DNA of 64,000 nt from Chryseobacterium indicum (lineage in GTDB: Bacteria; Bacteroidota; Bacteroidia; Flavobacteriales; Weeksellaceae): positions 2,294,001-2,358,000 of the forward strand of contig NZ_JACSGT010000001.1 of NCBI RefSeq assembly GCF_021504595.1, given 5' to 3'. Each line of letters begins with the position of its first letter. The first letter of the stretch is position 1. The position numbers and the translations under genes were made by a program. Below the pieces are notes generated by a model. The model did no database searches, was not told where the DNA came from, and worked only from the letters and a program-made list of their open reading frames with translations. This document shows positions 8,203 to 16,947 of this stretch, piece by piece.

Positions 8203-9798
8203 ATGTCAGACTTAATCAAAGAAATAGAAAAAAGAAAAACCTTCGGAATTATCTCTCACCCGGATGCCGGAAAAACCACTCTTACGGAAAAGCTTTTGCT
8301 TTTCGGGGGTGCAATTCAGGAAGCGGGTGCGGTAAAATCCAACAAAATAAAAAAGGGAGCGACCTCCGATTTCATGGAAATTGAAAGACAGAGAGGAATC
8401 TCCGTGGCAACTTCGGTATTGGCTTTTGAATACAGAAATCACAAAATCAACATTCTGGATACTCCCGGTCACAAGGATTTTGCAGAAGATACGTACAGAA
8501 CTTTAACGGCGGTTGATTCTGTAATTGTGGTGATCGACGTTGCAAAAGGGGTTGAGGAACAGACGGAAAAGCTTGTTCAGGTTTGTAGAATGAGAAATAT
8601 TCCGATGCTGGTTTTCATTAATAAACTTGACCGTGAAGGTAAGGATGCTTTCGATTTGCTGGATGAGGTGGAACAGAAACTGGGATTAACGGTTTGTCCA
8701 CTTTCTTTGCCAATTGGGATGGGAGCTGACTTTCAGGGAATTTACAATATCTGGGAAAACAATATCCAGTTGTTTTTGGAAGAGAAGAAACAGAAGGTGG
8801 GTGAAGCGATAAAGTTTGACAATATTAATGATCCTTCAATTGATGAAGTGATTGGCGAAAAAGCTGCCGCTACTTTAAGAGAGGAACTGGATCTGGTTCA
8901 GTCGGTTTATCCTGAATTCAACCGTGAAGATTATATGAAGGGGGATTTGCAGCCTGTTTTCTTTGGTTCGGCTTTGAATAATTTCGGGGTTCGTGAGTTG
9001 CTGGATGCTTTCATTGATATTGCACCGATGCCACAACCGAAGGAAAGTGATACGCGTATTGTAAAGCCTGAAGAAAATGGTTTTACGGGATTCGTTTTCA
9101 AGATCCATGCGAATATGGATCCGAAACATAGGGACAGACTGGCTTTCGTGAAAATTGTTTCGGGAACTTTCAAGAGAAATGAAAATTATCTTTTGGTAAG
9201 AGAAGGTAAAAAAATGAAGTTTTCTTCACCAAATGCTTTCTTCGCCGATAAAAAAGAGGTGGTTGATGAAAGTTTCCCGGGAGATATTGTAGGTCTTCAT
9301 GATACGGGAAGTTTCAGAATCGGAGATACGTTAACAGGCGGTGAAAAACTGAATTTCAAAGGAATTCCGAGCTTCTCTCCTGAACATTTCAGATATATTA
9401 ACAACAACGATCCGTTGAAAGCAAAGCAATTGGCAAAAGGGATCGATCAGTTGATGGATGAAGGGGTTGCACAGTTATTTACTCTGGAAATGAACGGCAG
9501 AAAGATCATCGGAACAGTGGGTGCGCTTCAGTATGAGGTAATCCAGTATCGTCTGGAGCATGAATATGGCGCAAAATGTACTTACGAACCTCTTTCTATG
9601 CACAAAGCGTGTTGGGTGGAAGCGGATGAAAAGTCAGACGAATTCAAGGAATTTGCAAGACTGAAACAGAGATTTTTGGCGAGAGATAAATACAACCAGT
9701 TGGTTTTCCTTGCTGATTCTTCTTTCACGATTCACATGACGCAGGAGAAGTTCCCGAATGTGAAACTGCATTTCATCAGTGAGTTTAAGAATGCTTAA
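8203..9798 (+). CDS. prfC: Peptide chain release factor 3
   Basis: 531 residues, the standard length for RF3, a GTPase that recycles RF1 and RF2 from the ribosome after termination. The G-domain motifs are all visible: the P-loop in SHPDAGKTTLTEKLL (about residues 17-31), the G2 region RQRGISVATSV, DTPGHKDFAEDTYRTL (G3), FINKLDREGKDAFDLLDEVE (G4), then domains II and III. The ATG at 8203 is chosen because the family starts about 12-15 residues before the P-loop; an overlapping frame from 8118 is not coding. A terminator follows. Confidence 0.96.
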   Translation: MSDLIKEIEKRKTFGIISHPDAGKTTLTEKLLLFGGAIQEAGAVKSNKIKKGATSDFMEIERQRGISVATSVLAFEYRNHKINILDTPGHKDFAEDTYRTLTAVDSVIVVIDVAKGVEEQTEKLVQVCRMRNIPMLVFINKLDREGKDAFDLLDEVEQKLGLTVCPLSLPIGMGADFQGIYNIWENNIQLFLEEKKQKVGEAIKFDNINDPSIDEVIGEKAAATLREELDLVQSVYPEFNREDYMKGDLQPVFFGSALNNFGVRELLDAFIDIAPMPQPKESDTRIVKPEENGFTGFVFKIHANMDPKHRDRLAFVKIVSGTFKRNENYLLVREGKKMKFSSPNAFFADKKEVVDESFPGDIVGLHDTGSFRIGDTLTGGEKLNFKGIPSFSPEHFRYINNNDPLKAKQLAKGIDQLMDEGVAQLFTLEMNGRKIIGTVGALQYEVIQYRLEHEYGAKCTYEPLSMHKACWVEADEKSDEFKEFARLKQRFLARDKYNQLVFLADSSFTIHMTQEKFPNVKLHFISEFKNA

Positions 9799-9824
9799 TT
9801 GAAATTAATCAGCTTTAAATAGAT

Positions 9825-9856
9825 AATCCGCGGAAGTTTTTCTGCGGATTTTTTTA
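9825..9856 (+). terminator. Rho-independent terminator after prfC
   Basis: Stem AATCCGCGGA / TCTGCGGATT with an AGTTTT loop, followed by a run of T. The remaining gap up to 10140 holds only AT-rich DNA and a short stretch near 9907-9940 (tcgacttcactttgtttcgc...) that has the look of a degenerate intergenic repeat; no gene is evident. Confidence 0.8.
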
Positions 9857-10140
9857 TGGAATTAAATGAAACTTTTATACCATGAAGGATCATGAGTTAT
9901 CTGAGATTTTTCGACTTCACTTTGTTTCGCTTAAAATGACAGTTCTGAAAATTAAATTCAGATAAGATTTAATTAAGAAAAAAGAAATCAAAGATTAAAA
10001 AAACTTTGTAAAACAGCATTTTCTTATTTTACAAAACACTAAAATTCAAATCCTTATCAATTTACATAAGCAAAACAATTCCTTTACAATCTTTACAAAA
10101 ACTTCCCTCCTAATTTTACCTCATCGAAAAAATTAATGTT

Positions 10141-11091
10141 ATGAGAAAGTTCATATTACTCGTTGCTGTATCAAGCACGTTCATTATGTGTAAAAAGGGA
10201 GAATCAGCAGTTTCTAAACTGGAAAATACCGCAGATTCTGCAGACAGCGCAATTTCTGTTGCTTCAGAAAAATTAAATGACGTAAGCGAAAAAGCCAATG
10301 CTGCGCTGGATTCTGCCAATGTAAAAATTAAGGATTTTGAAAACGCTAAAAATGAAGTGAAAGACAAGATTGAAAATACTTCCAAAATGGTAGATTCTTT
10401 ATCTGAGAAAATTTCTTCCGTAAGACTGGAATCAAAAACCGAGAAAAAAGATTCGGCTAAAAAAGAAGAAAAAATTGTGGTGAATGTTCCCGCTACGAAA
10501 TTGATTAAAGAAACAAAAATTTTTTATAAAGACAAACCAAAAAGTGAAAATTACGAACTGAATGTTCTGAAAAATAAAATGGTAAAATCAGGCTATTTAA
10601 CCATGAATGCAGACAATACGGAAACAGTAAGGGAAGTTATAAGACAGGAAACGGTTAGAAACAACGGTGCTGTGACAAAAGAAGAGCTCACTTATGTTGC
10701 AACAGAACCTTCCGATGACAGATCTTCGGAAATGGCAGATCAAAAAGTATATTATCTTCAGATTAAAGTTCCTCTGCAGAATTTTGATCAACTGATGGAT
10801 GATTTAAGCAGCAATATCGGCGATATTGAAAGTAAAAACATAGAAGTAAAAGGAAATGACTATTATAACAATACGCTTTGTGAGATCAGGATCTCTCTTT
10901 TGGATAACGCTCATAAAGCTCCGGAAACTTTTGGTGAAAAATCTTTAGCCGCTGTTTCTTCAGGATGGAGTGTCATTACTTCTATTTTCCTGTTTATTCT
11001 GCCGCTTTGGCCATTGTTTTTAATTGCCGGAATCGGATATTATTTTTATAAAAAGAGGGGTAAAAACACAACCAATCATGATGCTCATTAA
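10141..11091 (+). CDS. DUF4349 domain lipoprotein
   Basis: 316 residues. The N-terminus MRKFILLVAVSSTFIMC with Cys17 followed by KKGES reads as a lipoprotein signal with a non-canonical -1 Met. Residues 24-100 are a low-complexity helical region rich in Ala, Asp, Ser and Lys. The DUF4349 core runs from about 155 to 262: a GYLTMNADN strand, a NNGAVTKEELTY segment, the VPLQNFDQLMDDLSSNIGDIESKNIEVKGNDYYNN-like block (shown in part) and EIRISL. A hydrophobic hairpin at about 280-303 and a basic tail follow. DUF4349 proteins are envelope proteins of unknown function. It stands alone. Confidence 0.82.
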   Translation: MRKFILLVAVSSTFIMCKKGESAVSKLENTADSADSAISVASEKLNDVSEKANAALDSANVKIKDFENAKNEVKDKIENTSKMVDSLSEKISSVRLESKTEKKDSAKKEEKIVVNVPATKLIKETKIFYKDKPKSENYELNVLKNKMVKSGYLTMNADNTETVREVIRQETVRNNGAVTKEELTYVATEPSDDRSSEMADQKVYYLQIKVPLQNFDQLMDDLSSNIGDIESKNIEVKGNDYYNNTLCEIRISLLDNAHKAPETFGEKSLAAVSSGWSVITSIFLFILPLWPLFLIAGIGYYFYKKRGKNTTNHDAH

Positions 11092-11100
11092 TTTCGAAAG

Positions 11101-11124
11101 TCCATCCTTTGTGATGGATTTTTA
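11101..11124 (+). terminator. Terminator after the DUF4349 gene
   Basis: TCCATC / GATGGA stem with a CTTTGT loop, followed by TTTTTATTTT. Confidence 0.7.
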
Positions 11125-11298
11125 TTTTAATATTATTTTAATCATATAATCTCTTATCTAATAATTCTTATTGATATTTTTGATATATCAACAAACATAA
11201 GAATACAATCAAGGATTTAACTTTAGCGAAAAATTTCAATCAAAAAGATAAATAAAGAAAAAATTTTATATATTATATTTTGTGGTTCGTGTGAATGT

Positions 11299-11328
11299 AA
11301 AAAGGCTCCCAAATTCGGAAGCCTTTTA
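11299..11328 (-). terminator. Terminator of the acyl-CoA dehydrogenase gene
   Basis: Read on the minus strand, AAAAGGCTTCC / GGGAGCCTTTTT forms a stem ending in a T run, about 25 bp past the stop codon. Confidence 0.8.
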
Positions 11329-11351
11329 CTATTTCATGTATAATTAAGCAA

Positions 11352-12491
11352 TTACTTTGCAATGCTTCTTGAAATAACGATCTTCTGGATTTCAGAAGTT
11401 CCTTCGTAGATCTGAGTGATTTTTGCATCTCTCATCATTCTTTCTACGTGATATTCTTTCACATATCCGTATCCGCCGTGGATCTGTACAGCTTCAATCG
11501 TAGTGTCCATTGCCACCTGAGAAGCGTATAATTTTGCCATTGCTCCGCTTTCAGAGATATCTTTTCCAGCGTCTTTTTCTACAGCCGCCTTAAAGCAAAG
11601 CATTCTTGCTGCTGTGATCTGAGTTGCCATATCTGCCAGTTTAAATGCAATTGCCTGATGATTGATGATTTCTGTTTTAAACGCTTTTCTTGTTTTAGCA
11701 TATTTCAAAGCCAGTTCGTAAGCTCCGGAAGCAATTCCTAAAGCCTGAGAAGCAATCCCGATCCTACCACCGTTCAGAACAGCCATTGCGAAATTGAATC
11801 CGAAACCATCTTCCCCGATTCTGTTTTCCTTCGGTACTTTTACGTTATTGAAGATCAAAGAATGTGTATCGCTCCCTCTGATTCCCAGTTTGTCTTCTTT
11901 CGGGCCGATCTCGAAACCTTCCCAACCTCTTTCTACGATGAAAGCATTGATTCCCTTATGTTTTTTCTCAGGATCTGTCTGTGCAATTACAATATAGTAA
12001 GATGCTGTTCCACCGTTTGTGATCCAGTTTTTAATCCCGTTTAAAAGATAATAATCTCCTTTATCTTCCGCAGTTGTTTTCTGGGAAGTTGCATCAGAAC
12101 CCGCTTCAGGCTCAGACAAAGCAAAAGCTCCTATTACCTGTCCGCTTGCCAAAGGGGTAAGATATTTTACTTTCTGCTCTTCAGAAGCAAATTTCTCAAG
12201 ACCGGCACAAACCAATGAGTTGTTTACAGACATTACCACAGCCGCAGAAGCATCTACTTTTGCAATTTCTTCCATAGCAAGAACGTAAGAAACGCTGTCC
12301 ATTCCGGCACCACCGTATTTAGGATCCACCATCATCCCCATAAGTCCCATTTCTCCCATTTTCTTTACCTGTTCTGCAGGAAACTTCTGGTCGCGGTCTC
12401 TTTCGATTACTTCCGGTAAAAGTTCGCTTTGCGCAAAATCTCTTGCTGCCTGCTGAATCATCAGCTGTTCTTCTGATAAATTAAAGTCCAT
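11352..12491 (-). CDS. Acyl-CoA dehydrogenase
   Basis: 379 residues, the standard length for a short/medium-chain type acyl-CoA dehydrogenase. FAD-dependent alpha,beta-oxidation of acyl-CoA thioesters. Motifs: ALSEPEAGSDA (about 128-138), YLLNGIKNWITNGG, and the C-terminal YEGTSEIQ loop whose Glu is the usual catalytic base. The start is the ATG at 12491 (MDFNLSEEQLMIQQAARDFA), which matches the family N-terminus exactly. The neighbouring rightward gene is an acyl-CoA synthetase, so the pair probably serves fatty-acid breakdown, transcribed divergently from the 240-bp gap between them. The substrate could also be a branched-chain acyl-CoA. Confidence 0.94.
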   Translation of the reverse strand: MDFNLSEEQLMIQQAARDFAQSELLPEVIERDRDQKFPAEQVKKMGEMGLMGMMVDPKYGGAGMDSVSYVLAMEEIAKVDASAAVVMSVNNSLVCAGLEKFASEEQKVKYLTPLASGQVIGAFALSEPEAGSDATSQKTTAEDKGDYYLLNGIKNWITNGGTASYYIVIAQTDPEKKHKGINAFIVERGWEGFEIGPKEDKLGIRGSDTHSLIFNNVKVPKENRIGEDGFGFNFAMAVLNGGRIGIASQALGIASGAYELALKYAKTRKAFKTEIINHQAIAFKLADMATQITAARMLCFKAAVEKDAGKDISESGAMAKLYASQVAMDTTIEAVQIHGGYGYVKEYHVERMMRDAKITQIYEGTSEIQKIVISRSIAK

Positions 12492-12733
12492 AACATTGAA
12501 TAATTAGATGGTCGCTAATTTACACTTTTTGGGCAAATCTGAAAATAGAATCATAAATTAGATAAAAACAACGAAAGAAGTTGATTTTTAAATATTCATC
12601 ATATATATATTAAGTTTGAATTATTAAATATATTATGGCATACATTTTATTAATTTCTAAATAATCACTTGCAATTTCCACAATTAAAAAAAATGCTTAT
12701 ATTTAAAATCCTTTAACAATTACTTAAAAAATC

Positions 12734-14512
12734 ATGACAATCAAAAGATTATTTGATATTCCTCAACATGCATTGAAAACCTATCCCAAGTCGGATATGT
12801 TTGTAACCAAATATCATGGTGAATGGAAGAAAACTTCCACACAAGAGTTTATCAATGAAGCCAATAAGATCTCAAGAGGACTTTTAAAGCTTGGCATAAA
12901 ACCGGGTGATAAAATTGCATTAATCACCACCAATTCCCGAACAGAATGGGCAATAATGGATCTTGGACTTTCCCAGATCGGAGTAGTTTCCGTTCCTGTT
13001 TATCCTAGTATTTCTGCCGAAGATTATGAATTTATCTTTACCAATGCCGAGATTAAGTACTGTTTTGTGTCTGATAAAGATCTTTTGAATAAGGTAGTTA
13101 AAGTAAAACATAACATTCCTTCATTACAGGGCGTTTTTACTTTCGATAATGTTTCGGGAGCTGCCAACTGGAAAGAAATACTGGATCTTGGCGAAGATGA
13201 TTCTACGCAGATTGAAGTGGAAGATCTTTCAAATGCTATTAATCCTGAAGATCTGGCCACGATTATTTATACTTCTGGAACCACCGGAAAGCCAAAGGGA
13301 GTTATGTTGACGCATCACAATATCGTTTCCAATGTTTTGGGTTCTATCCCAAGAATTCCCAAAAAGAAAGGGCTGGATTATAAAGATACAAGAGTTCTGA
13401 GTTTCCTTCCCATCTGTCATATTTTCGAAAGAATGCTTTTCTATCTTTTCCAGTACAACGGTTTTTCGATTTATTTCGCAGAAAGCATTGAAAAAATGGG
13501 AGAAAACGTGAAAGAGGTAAAACCTCACTACATGAGCGTTGTACCAAGACTCGTAGAAAAAGTGTATGATAAAATCTACGGAACCGGCTCTTCTGCGGGA
13601 GGATTGAAACAGAAAATCTTTTTCTGGGCACTGGATCTGATCTCTAAAAAGAAAAGCGTATCTAAACCATCCGGATTAAAGGAAATTATCGCCGATAAAC
13701 TGGTATTTAAAAAATGGAGAGAAGGTTTAGGCGGTGAGATTGTTACTCTGGTTTCCGGTTCTGCAGCTTTGTCTACAAGACTGAATTTAATGTTCCAGAA
13801 TGCAGGAATTCCTATTCTGGAAGGATATGGATTAACGGAAACTTCGCCTGTAATTTCGGTAAATTCTTTCAGCAAAATGAAAATCGGAACGGTAGGATTA
13901 CCACTTGATAATCTGAGTGTTAAAATTCAGGCAGACGGAGAAATTACCGTAAAAGGACCTTCTGTTTTTAAAGGATATTTTAAAAATGAAGAAATGACGA
14001 AAGAAGTTTTTACAGAAGACGGTTATTTCAGAACGGGAGATATCGGACATATCGACAGCGACGGATTTTTACAGATCACCGACCGTAAAAAGGAGATGTT
14101 CAAGACTTCGGGAGGAAAATATATTGCGCCGCAGACCATAGAAAATTTAGCAAAAGCTTCAAAGTTTATCGAGCAGATCATGGTTGTCGGAGACGGCGAA
14201 AAAATGCCTTGCGCATTGGTACAGCCAGATTTTGAATTTGCAAAAAGCTGGGCATCCAGAAACAATCTGAATGTAGGTTCCACTCCACAGGAAATTGCCA
14301 AAAGTGCGGAATTAAAAGAAAGAATTAAAAAAGAGATTGACGATATCAACCAACATTTAGGAAACTGGGAACAGATCAAAAAAATTGAGCTTACCCCGGA
14401 AATCTGGAGCATTGATGCCGGTCTTTTAACGCCGACTTTAAAGCTGAAAAGAAAAGCGATTAAAGAGAAATTCATCGATCTTTACAATAAGATGTATGAG
14501 CATAAGGAATAA
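12734..14512 (+). CDS. Long-chain fatty-acid--CoA ligase (AMP-forming)
   Basis: 592 residues of the ANL superfamily, long-chain acyl-CoA synthetase subgroup (FAA1-like, with an IPLEGYGLTETSPV-type A5 motif at about 358-368). The ATP-binding motif is TIIYTSGTTGKPKGVMLTH at about 178-196; GYFRTGDIGHID (A7) and TDRKKEMFKTSGGKYIAP (A8) follow. It activates fatty acids to acyl-CoA with ATP, at the inner face of the membrane in relatives. The divergent acyl-CoA dehydrogenase supports a role in fatty-acid use. The first ATG at 12734 fits the family. Confidence 0.93.
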   Translation: MTIKRLFDIPQHALKTYPKSDMFVTKYHGEWKKTSTQEFINEANKISRGLLKLGIKPGDKIALITTNSRTEWAIMDLGLSQIGVVSVPVYPSISAEDYEFIFTNAEIKYCFVSDKDLLNKVVKVKHNIPSLQGVFTFDNVSGAANWKEILDLGEDDSTQIEVEDLSNAINPEDLATIIYTSGTTGKPKGVMLTHHNIVSNVLGSIPRIPKKKGLDYKDTRVLSFLPICHIFERMLFYLFQYNGFSIYFAESIEKMGENVKEVKPHYMSVVPRLVEKVYDKIYGTGSSAGGLKQKIFFWALDLISKKKSVSKPSGLKEIIADKLVFKKWREGLGGEIVTLVSGSAALSTRLNLMFQNAGIPILEGYGLTETSPVISVNSFSKMKIGTVGLPLDNLSVKIQADGEITVKGPSVFKGYFKNEEMTKEVFTEDGYFRTGDIGHIDSDGFLQITDRKKEMFKTSGGKYIAPQTIENLAKASKFIEQIMVVGDGEKMPCALVQPDFEFAKSWASRNNLNVGSTPQEIAKSAELKERIKKEIDDINQHLGNWEQIKKIELTPEIWSIDAGLLTPTLKLKRKAIKEKFIDLYNKMYEHKE

Positions 14513-14518
14513 TAATAT

Positions 14519-14550
14519 AAACCGTTTCTTTTTGAGGCGGTTTTATTTTT
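14519..14550 (+). terminator. Terminator after the acyl-CoA synthetase gene
   Basis: AAACCG / CGGTTT stem followed by TATTTTT, directly after the stop codon. Confidence 0.7.
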
Positions 14551-14699
14551 AACACAAATTGCACAAATATTTTCACGAATGGCTCTATCTAATGATTTCA
14601 AAATAAAGCTATTTCAGCTTTCCATTGAATAAATGTTTTTAAATATTCTTTTTCTTTATAATCACTAATATCATGTATTTAGTTTATATCCATTTTTTC

Positions 14700-14863
14700 A
14701 AAACTCTATAGAGTTTTATCTGTGTAGACATCATATTAGAAAGACGTTCGGCGTTCCGTAGGAACGCTATCTTTAGAATATTGATCCTATTATAGATATC
14801 AACCCTGCGGATTGATTGATAGACTTGCTCTTATTTCTACACAGATTCCGCTCCTATAGGAGC
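14700..14863. repeat. Four-palindrome, cloverleaf-like repeat, copy 2
   Basis: AAAACTCTATAGAGTTTT (14700-14717), CGTTCCGTAGGAACG (14752-14766), ATCAACCCTGCGGATTGAT (14798-14816) and GCTCCTATAGGAGC (14850-14863). ATCTGTGTAGA after the first palindrome and TCTACACAGAT before the last are perfect reverse complements and would close a stem around the two middle hairpins. It is a clear second copy of 7599-7763, lying in the 494-bp gap 14513-15006, which otherwise holds only two terminators. Confidence 0.75.
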
Positions 14864-14956
14864 AAAGCTCTTTTACTTTAGAAAACATCAATATTAAATT
14901 GTGCTATTTGCGAAACATTTGCGAAACATTTGCGCAATTAGTTTTTAAAGCCAAAA

Positions 14957-14984
14957 AAAGCTGTCTCAAAATTGAAACAGCTTT
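14957..14984 (-). terminator. Terminator of the Nif3 / coiled-coil operon
   Basis: AAAGCTGT / ACAGCTTT stem; on the minus strand it ends in a run of seven T. Confidence 0.75.
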
Positions 14985-15006
14985 ATATCTTTAAAATCGT
15001 AAGTAA

Positions 15007-15783
15007 TTAAAATTTAATTACAGATTTCATTCTTTCGTTTTCTTCCATTACCAACTCGTCGTCAACAAGGATCTTTCCTGAATGCTCATCGATGATAATT
15101 TTCTTTCTCTGAGCAATTTCCATCTGCTTTTGTGGTGGAATGGTGAAGAATGATCCTTTCGGAGCGCCTCTTTCCAATCCTACTACAGCAAGACCGTTTG
15201 GAGAGTTTGTTCTGATTCTGTTGTATGAAGCCAATAATCTCTCATCAATTTTCTCAGAAAATTCTTTTGATTTCTCGATAAGATATTCTTCTTCTTTCTG
15301 AGTTTCAGAGATAAGACCTTCCAATTCTTCTTTTTTGAATTTAAGGTGATTTTTAAGCTCATCAATTTTTGAATTCAACTCGCTTAACGTTTCGTTTTTG
15401 TGACCTATTTTAGCACCGAATTCTTTAATTCTTTTCTCTGCAAGCTGGATTTCAAGCTCCTGATATTCAATCTCCTTTCCTAACGCTTCAAACTCTTTAT
15501 TGTTTCTTACATTATCCTGCTGAGACTTGTATTTTTCAATTAAAGTTTTTGCATGGTTTATTACTTCATGCTTTGTTTTGATCTGATCGTCCTGATCTTT
15601 AATTTCTGCATGAAATTTTTCAGCTCTTTTTTCAAGACCTTCGATTTCAATCTCAAGATCCTCTACTTCGATTGGCAATTCTCCTCTTGTATTTCGGATT
15701 TCGTCCAATCTAGAATCAATGATCTGCAAATCGTATAAAGCTCTTAACTTCTCTTCAACTGAAATATCGTTGGTTTTTGCCAT
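15007..15783 (-). CDS. Zinc-ribbon family (DUF164/CdsZ-like) coiled-coil protein lacking the cysteines
   Basis: 258 residues. Residues about 10-190 are a long antiparallel coiled coil; the C-terminal part about 200-245 corresponds to the C4-type zinc ribbon of this family, with the family's NGLAVVGLERGAPKG, TIPPQKQMEI and SGKILVDDEL landmarks. In relatives two CxxC pairs sit at the RGAPKGS and IIDEHSGKI positions; here all four are replaced and the protein contains no Cys at all, so it probably cannot bind zinc as a ribbon. It follows the Nif3 gene with 3 bp between them. Function of the family is uncertain; the Nif3 linkage is common in Bacteroidetes as far as I know. Confidence 0.88.
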   Translation of the reverse strand: MAKTNDISVEEKLRALYDLQIIDSRLDEIRNTRGELPIEVEDLEIEIEGLEKRAEKFHAEIKDQDDQIKTKHEVINHAKTLIEKYKSQQDNVRNNKEFEALGKEIEYQELEIQLAEKRIKEFGAKIGHKNETLSELNSKIDELKNHLKFKKEELEGLISETQKEEEYLIEKSKEFSEKIDERLLASYNRIRTNSPNGLAVVGLERGAPKGSFFTIPPQKQMEIAQRKKIIIDEHSGKILVDDELVMEENERMKSVIKF

Positions 15784-15786
15784 ATT

Positions 15787-16884
15787 TTAAATGAAATAAT
15801 TTACCGGGTTTGTTTTCTCAATAGATTTTGAGATTGCAAATGTACTAAATTTTTGTGACAATATTTCAAATAATTGTTGAGTTACAAATTGTTCTGATTC
15901 AAAATGCCCGATATCACAGATCATCATTTTCGAATCGGCAAGGAAAAAATCGTGATATTTTACGTCTCCTGTAAGATAAGCATCACATTTTTTGGAAATT
16001 GCAGACCGGATGCCGCTTGCTCCGGAACCGCCAAGAACTCCTACTCTTTTAATTTTTTTGTTATTGAATCCTGAATGACGGATCATCTCCAGACTGAATT
16101 TTTCTTTTACAAATTTCAGAAAATCCTTTTCATCCATCGGCTCATCAAGGTCGCCATACATTCCCAGTCCCGAATAATGATTGGTATTTTCCAAACTGTA
16201 AATCTGGTGCGCGACTTCCTCATACGGATGTGCTGTTTTCATTGCGTTAACAATCTGTCCCTGTTTGTAATCCTCAAAAATTACAGAAACCATATCTTCA
16301 TCTGCATTTTCGCGGATGTTCTGCTGTCCCGAAAACGGATTCGAGCCTTCAATCGGTCTGAACGTTCCGTTCCCGTTGATTTTGAAACTGCATTCGTCAT
16401 AAAACCCGATATTTCCTGCACCTGCCGAAAATAAAGCTTCCTTCACTTTTTCAGAATAATCTTTCGGAACGAAAACCGTAAGCTGTTTCAGATTATTTTT
16501 TTTAGGCTGAAGAATTTTTAAATTTTTTAATCCCAACTGATCACAGATTCCACGGTTCACCCCAAAAAAATCATTATCGAAAGCCGTATGAATGGCATAG
16601 ATGGCAATTTTATTTTCAATAGCTTTTAAAACAGCTCTCTCTACATAGTTTTTCCCTGTTAAAGATTTCAGTCCCGAAAAAATGATGGGATGAAAACATA
16701 CAATTAAATTACAGTTCTTTTCAATGGCTTCATCCACAACATTTTCCAATGTATCATGGCATACCAGAATTCCGGAGACGTTTCTGTCGGGAACCCCGCA
16801 AAGCAAACCTACATTATCAAAATCTTCTGCCTGCTGCAGTGGAATTCTTTCTTCTATTTTGGCAATTACCTTACTTATTGTCAT
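15787..16884 (-). CDS. Nif3-like dinuclear metal center hexameric protein
   Basis: 365 residues, the long form of the Nif3/YbgI (DUF34) family with an inserted middle domain (about residues 125-235, the YqfO/CutA-like insert). Metal ligands are visible in LIVCFHPIIFSGLKSL (about 61-76), IYAIHTAFDN (about 95-104) and the C-terminal MICDIGHFESEQF (about 318-330). The family has a hexameric toroid with a dinuclear metal site; its substrate is debated. It overlaps no neighbour but shares its operon with the coiled-coil gene 3 bp downstream, and is divergent from the ion channel. Confidence 0.92.
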   Translation of the reverse strand: MTISKVIAKIEERIPLQQAEDFDNVGLLCGVPDRNVSGILVCHDTLENVVDEAIEKNCNLIVCFHPIIFSGLKSLTGKNYVERAVLKAIENKIAIYAIHTAFDNDFFGVNRGICDQLGLKNLKILQPKKNNLKQLTVFVPKDYSEKVKEALFSAGAGNIGFYDECSFKINGNGTFRPIEGSNPFSGQQNIRENADEDMVSVIFEDYKQGQIVNAMKTAHPYEEVAHQIYSLENTNHYSGLGMYGDLDEPMDEKDFLKFVKEKFSLEMIRHSGFNNKKIKRVGVLGGSGASGIRSAISKKCDAYLTGDVKYHDFFLADSKMMICDIGHFESEQFVTQQLFEILSQKFSTFAISKSIEKTNPVNYFI

Positions 16885-16947
16885 TTTATTGTCTATGTTT
16901 GGTACGAAAATAGGGATTATTTGTTAATTTTAAAAAAACCTCGAAAA

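Noticed and set aside
8118..8384. Open frame overlapping the prfC start
   Set aside because: Different phase from RF3, no recognisable protein; RF3 starts at 8203.
14700..14863. Cloverleaf-like repeat as a tRNA
   Set aside because: No conserved tRNA positions, T-loop, acceptor pairing or CCA; all arms are symmetrical palindromes.
16756..16947. Upstream extension of the ion channel frame
   Set aside because: It overlaps the Nif3 start codon and reads as low-quality protein; MEKEHNLIPEN at 16948 is a better start.
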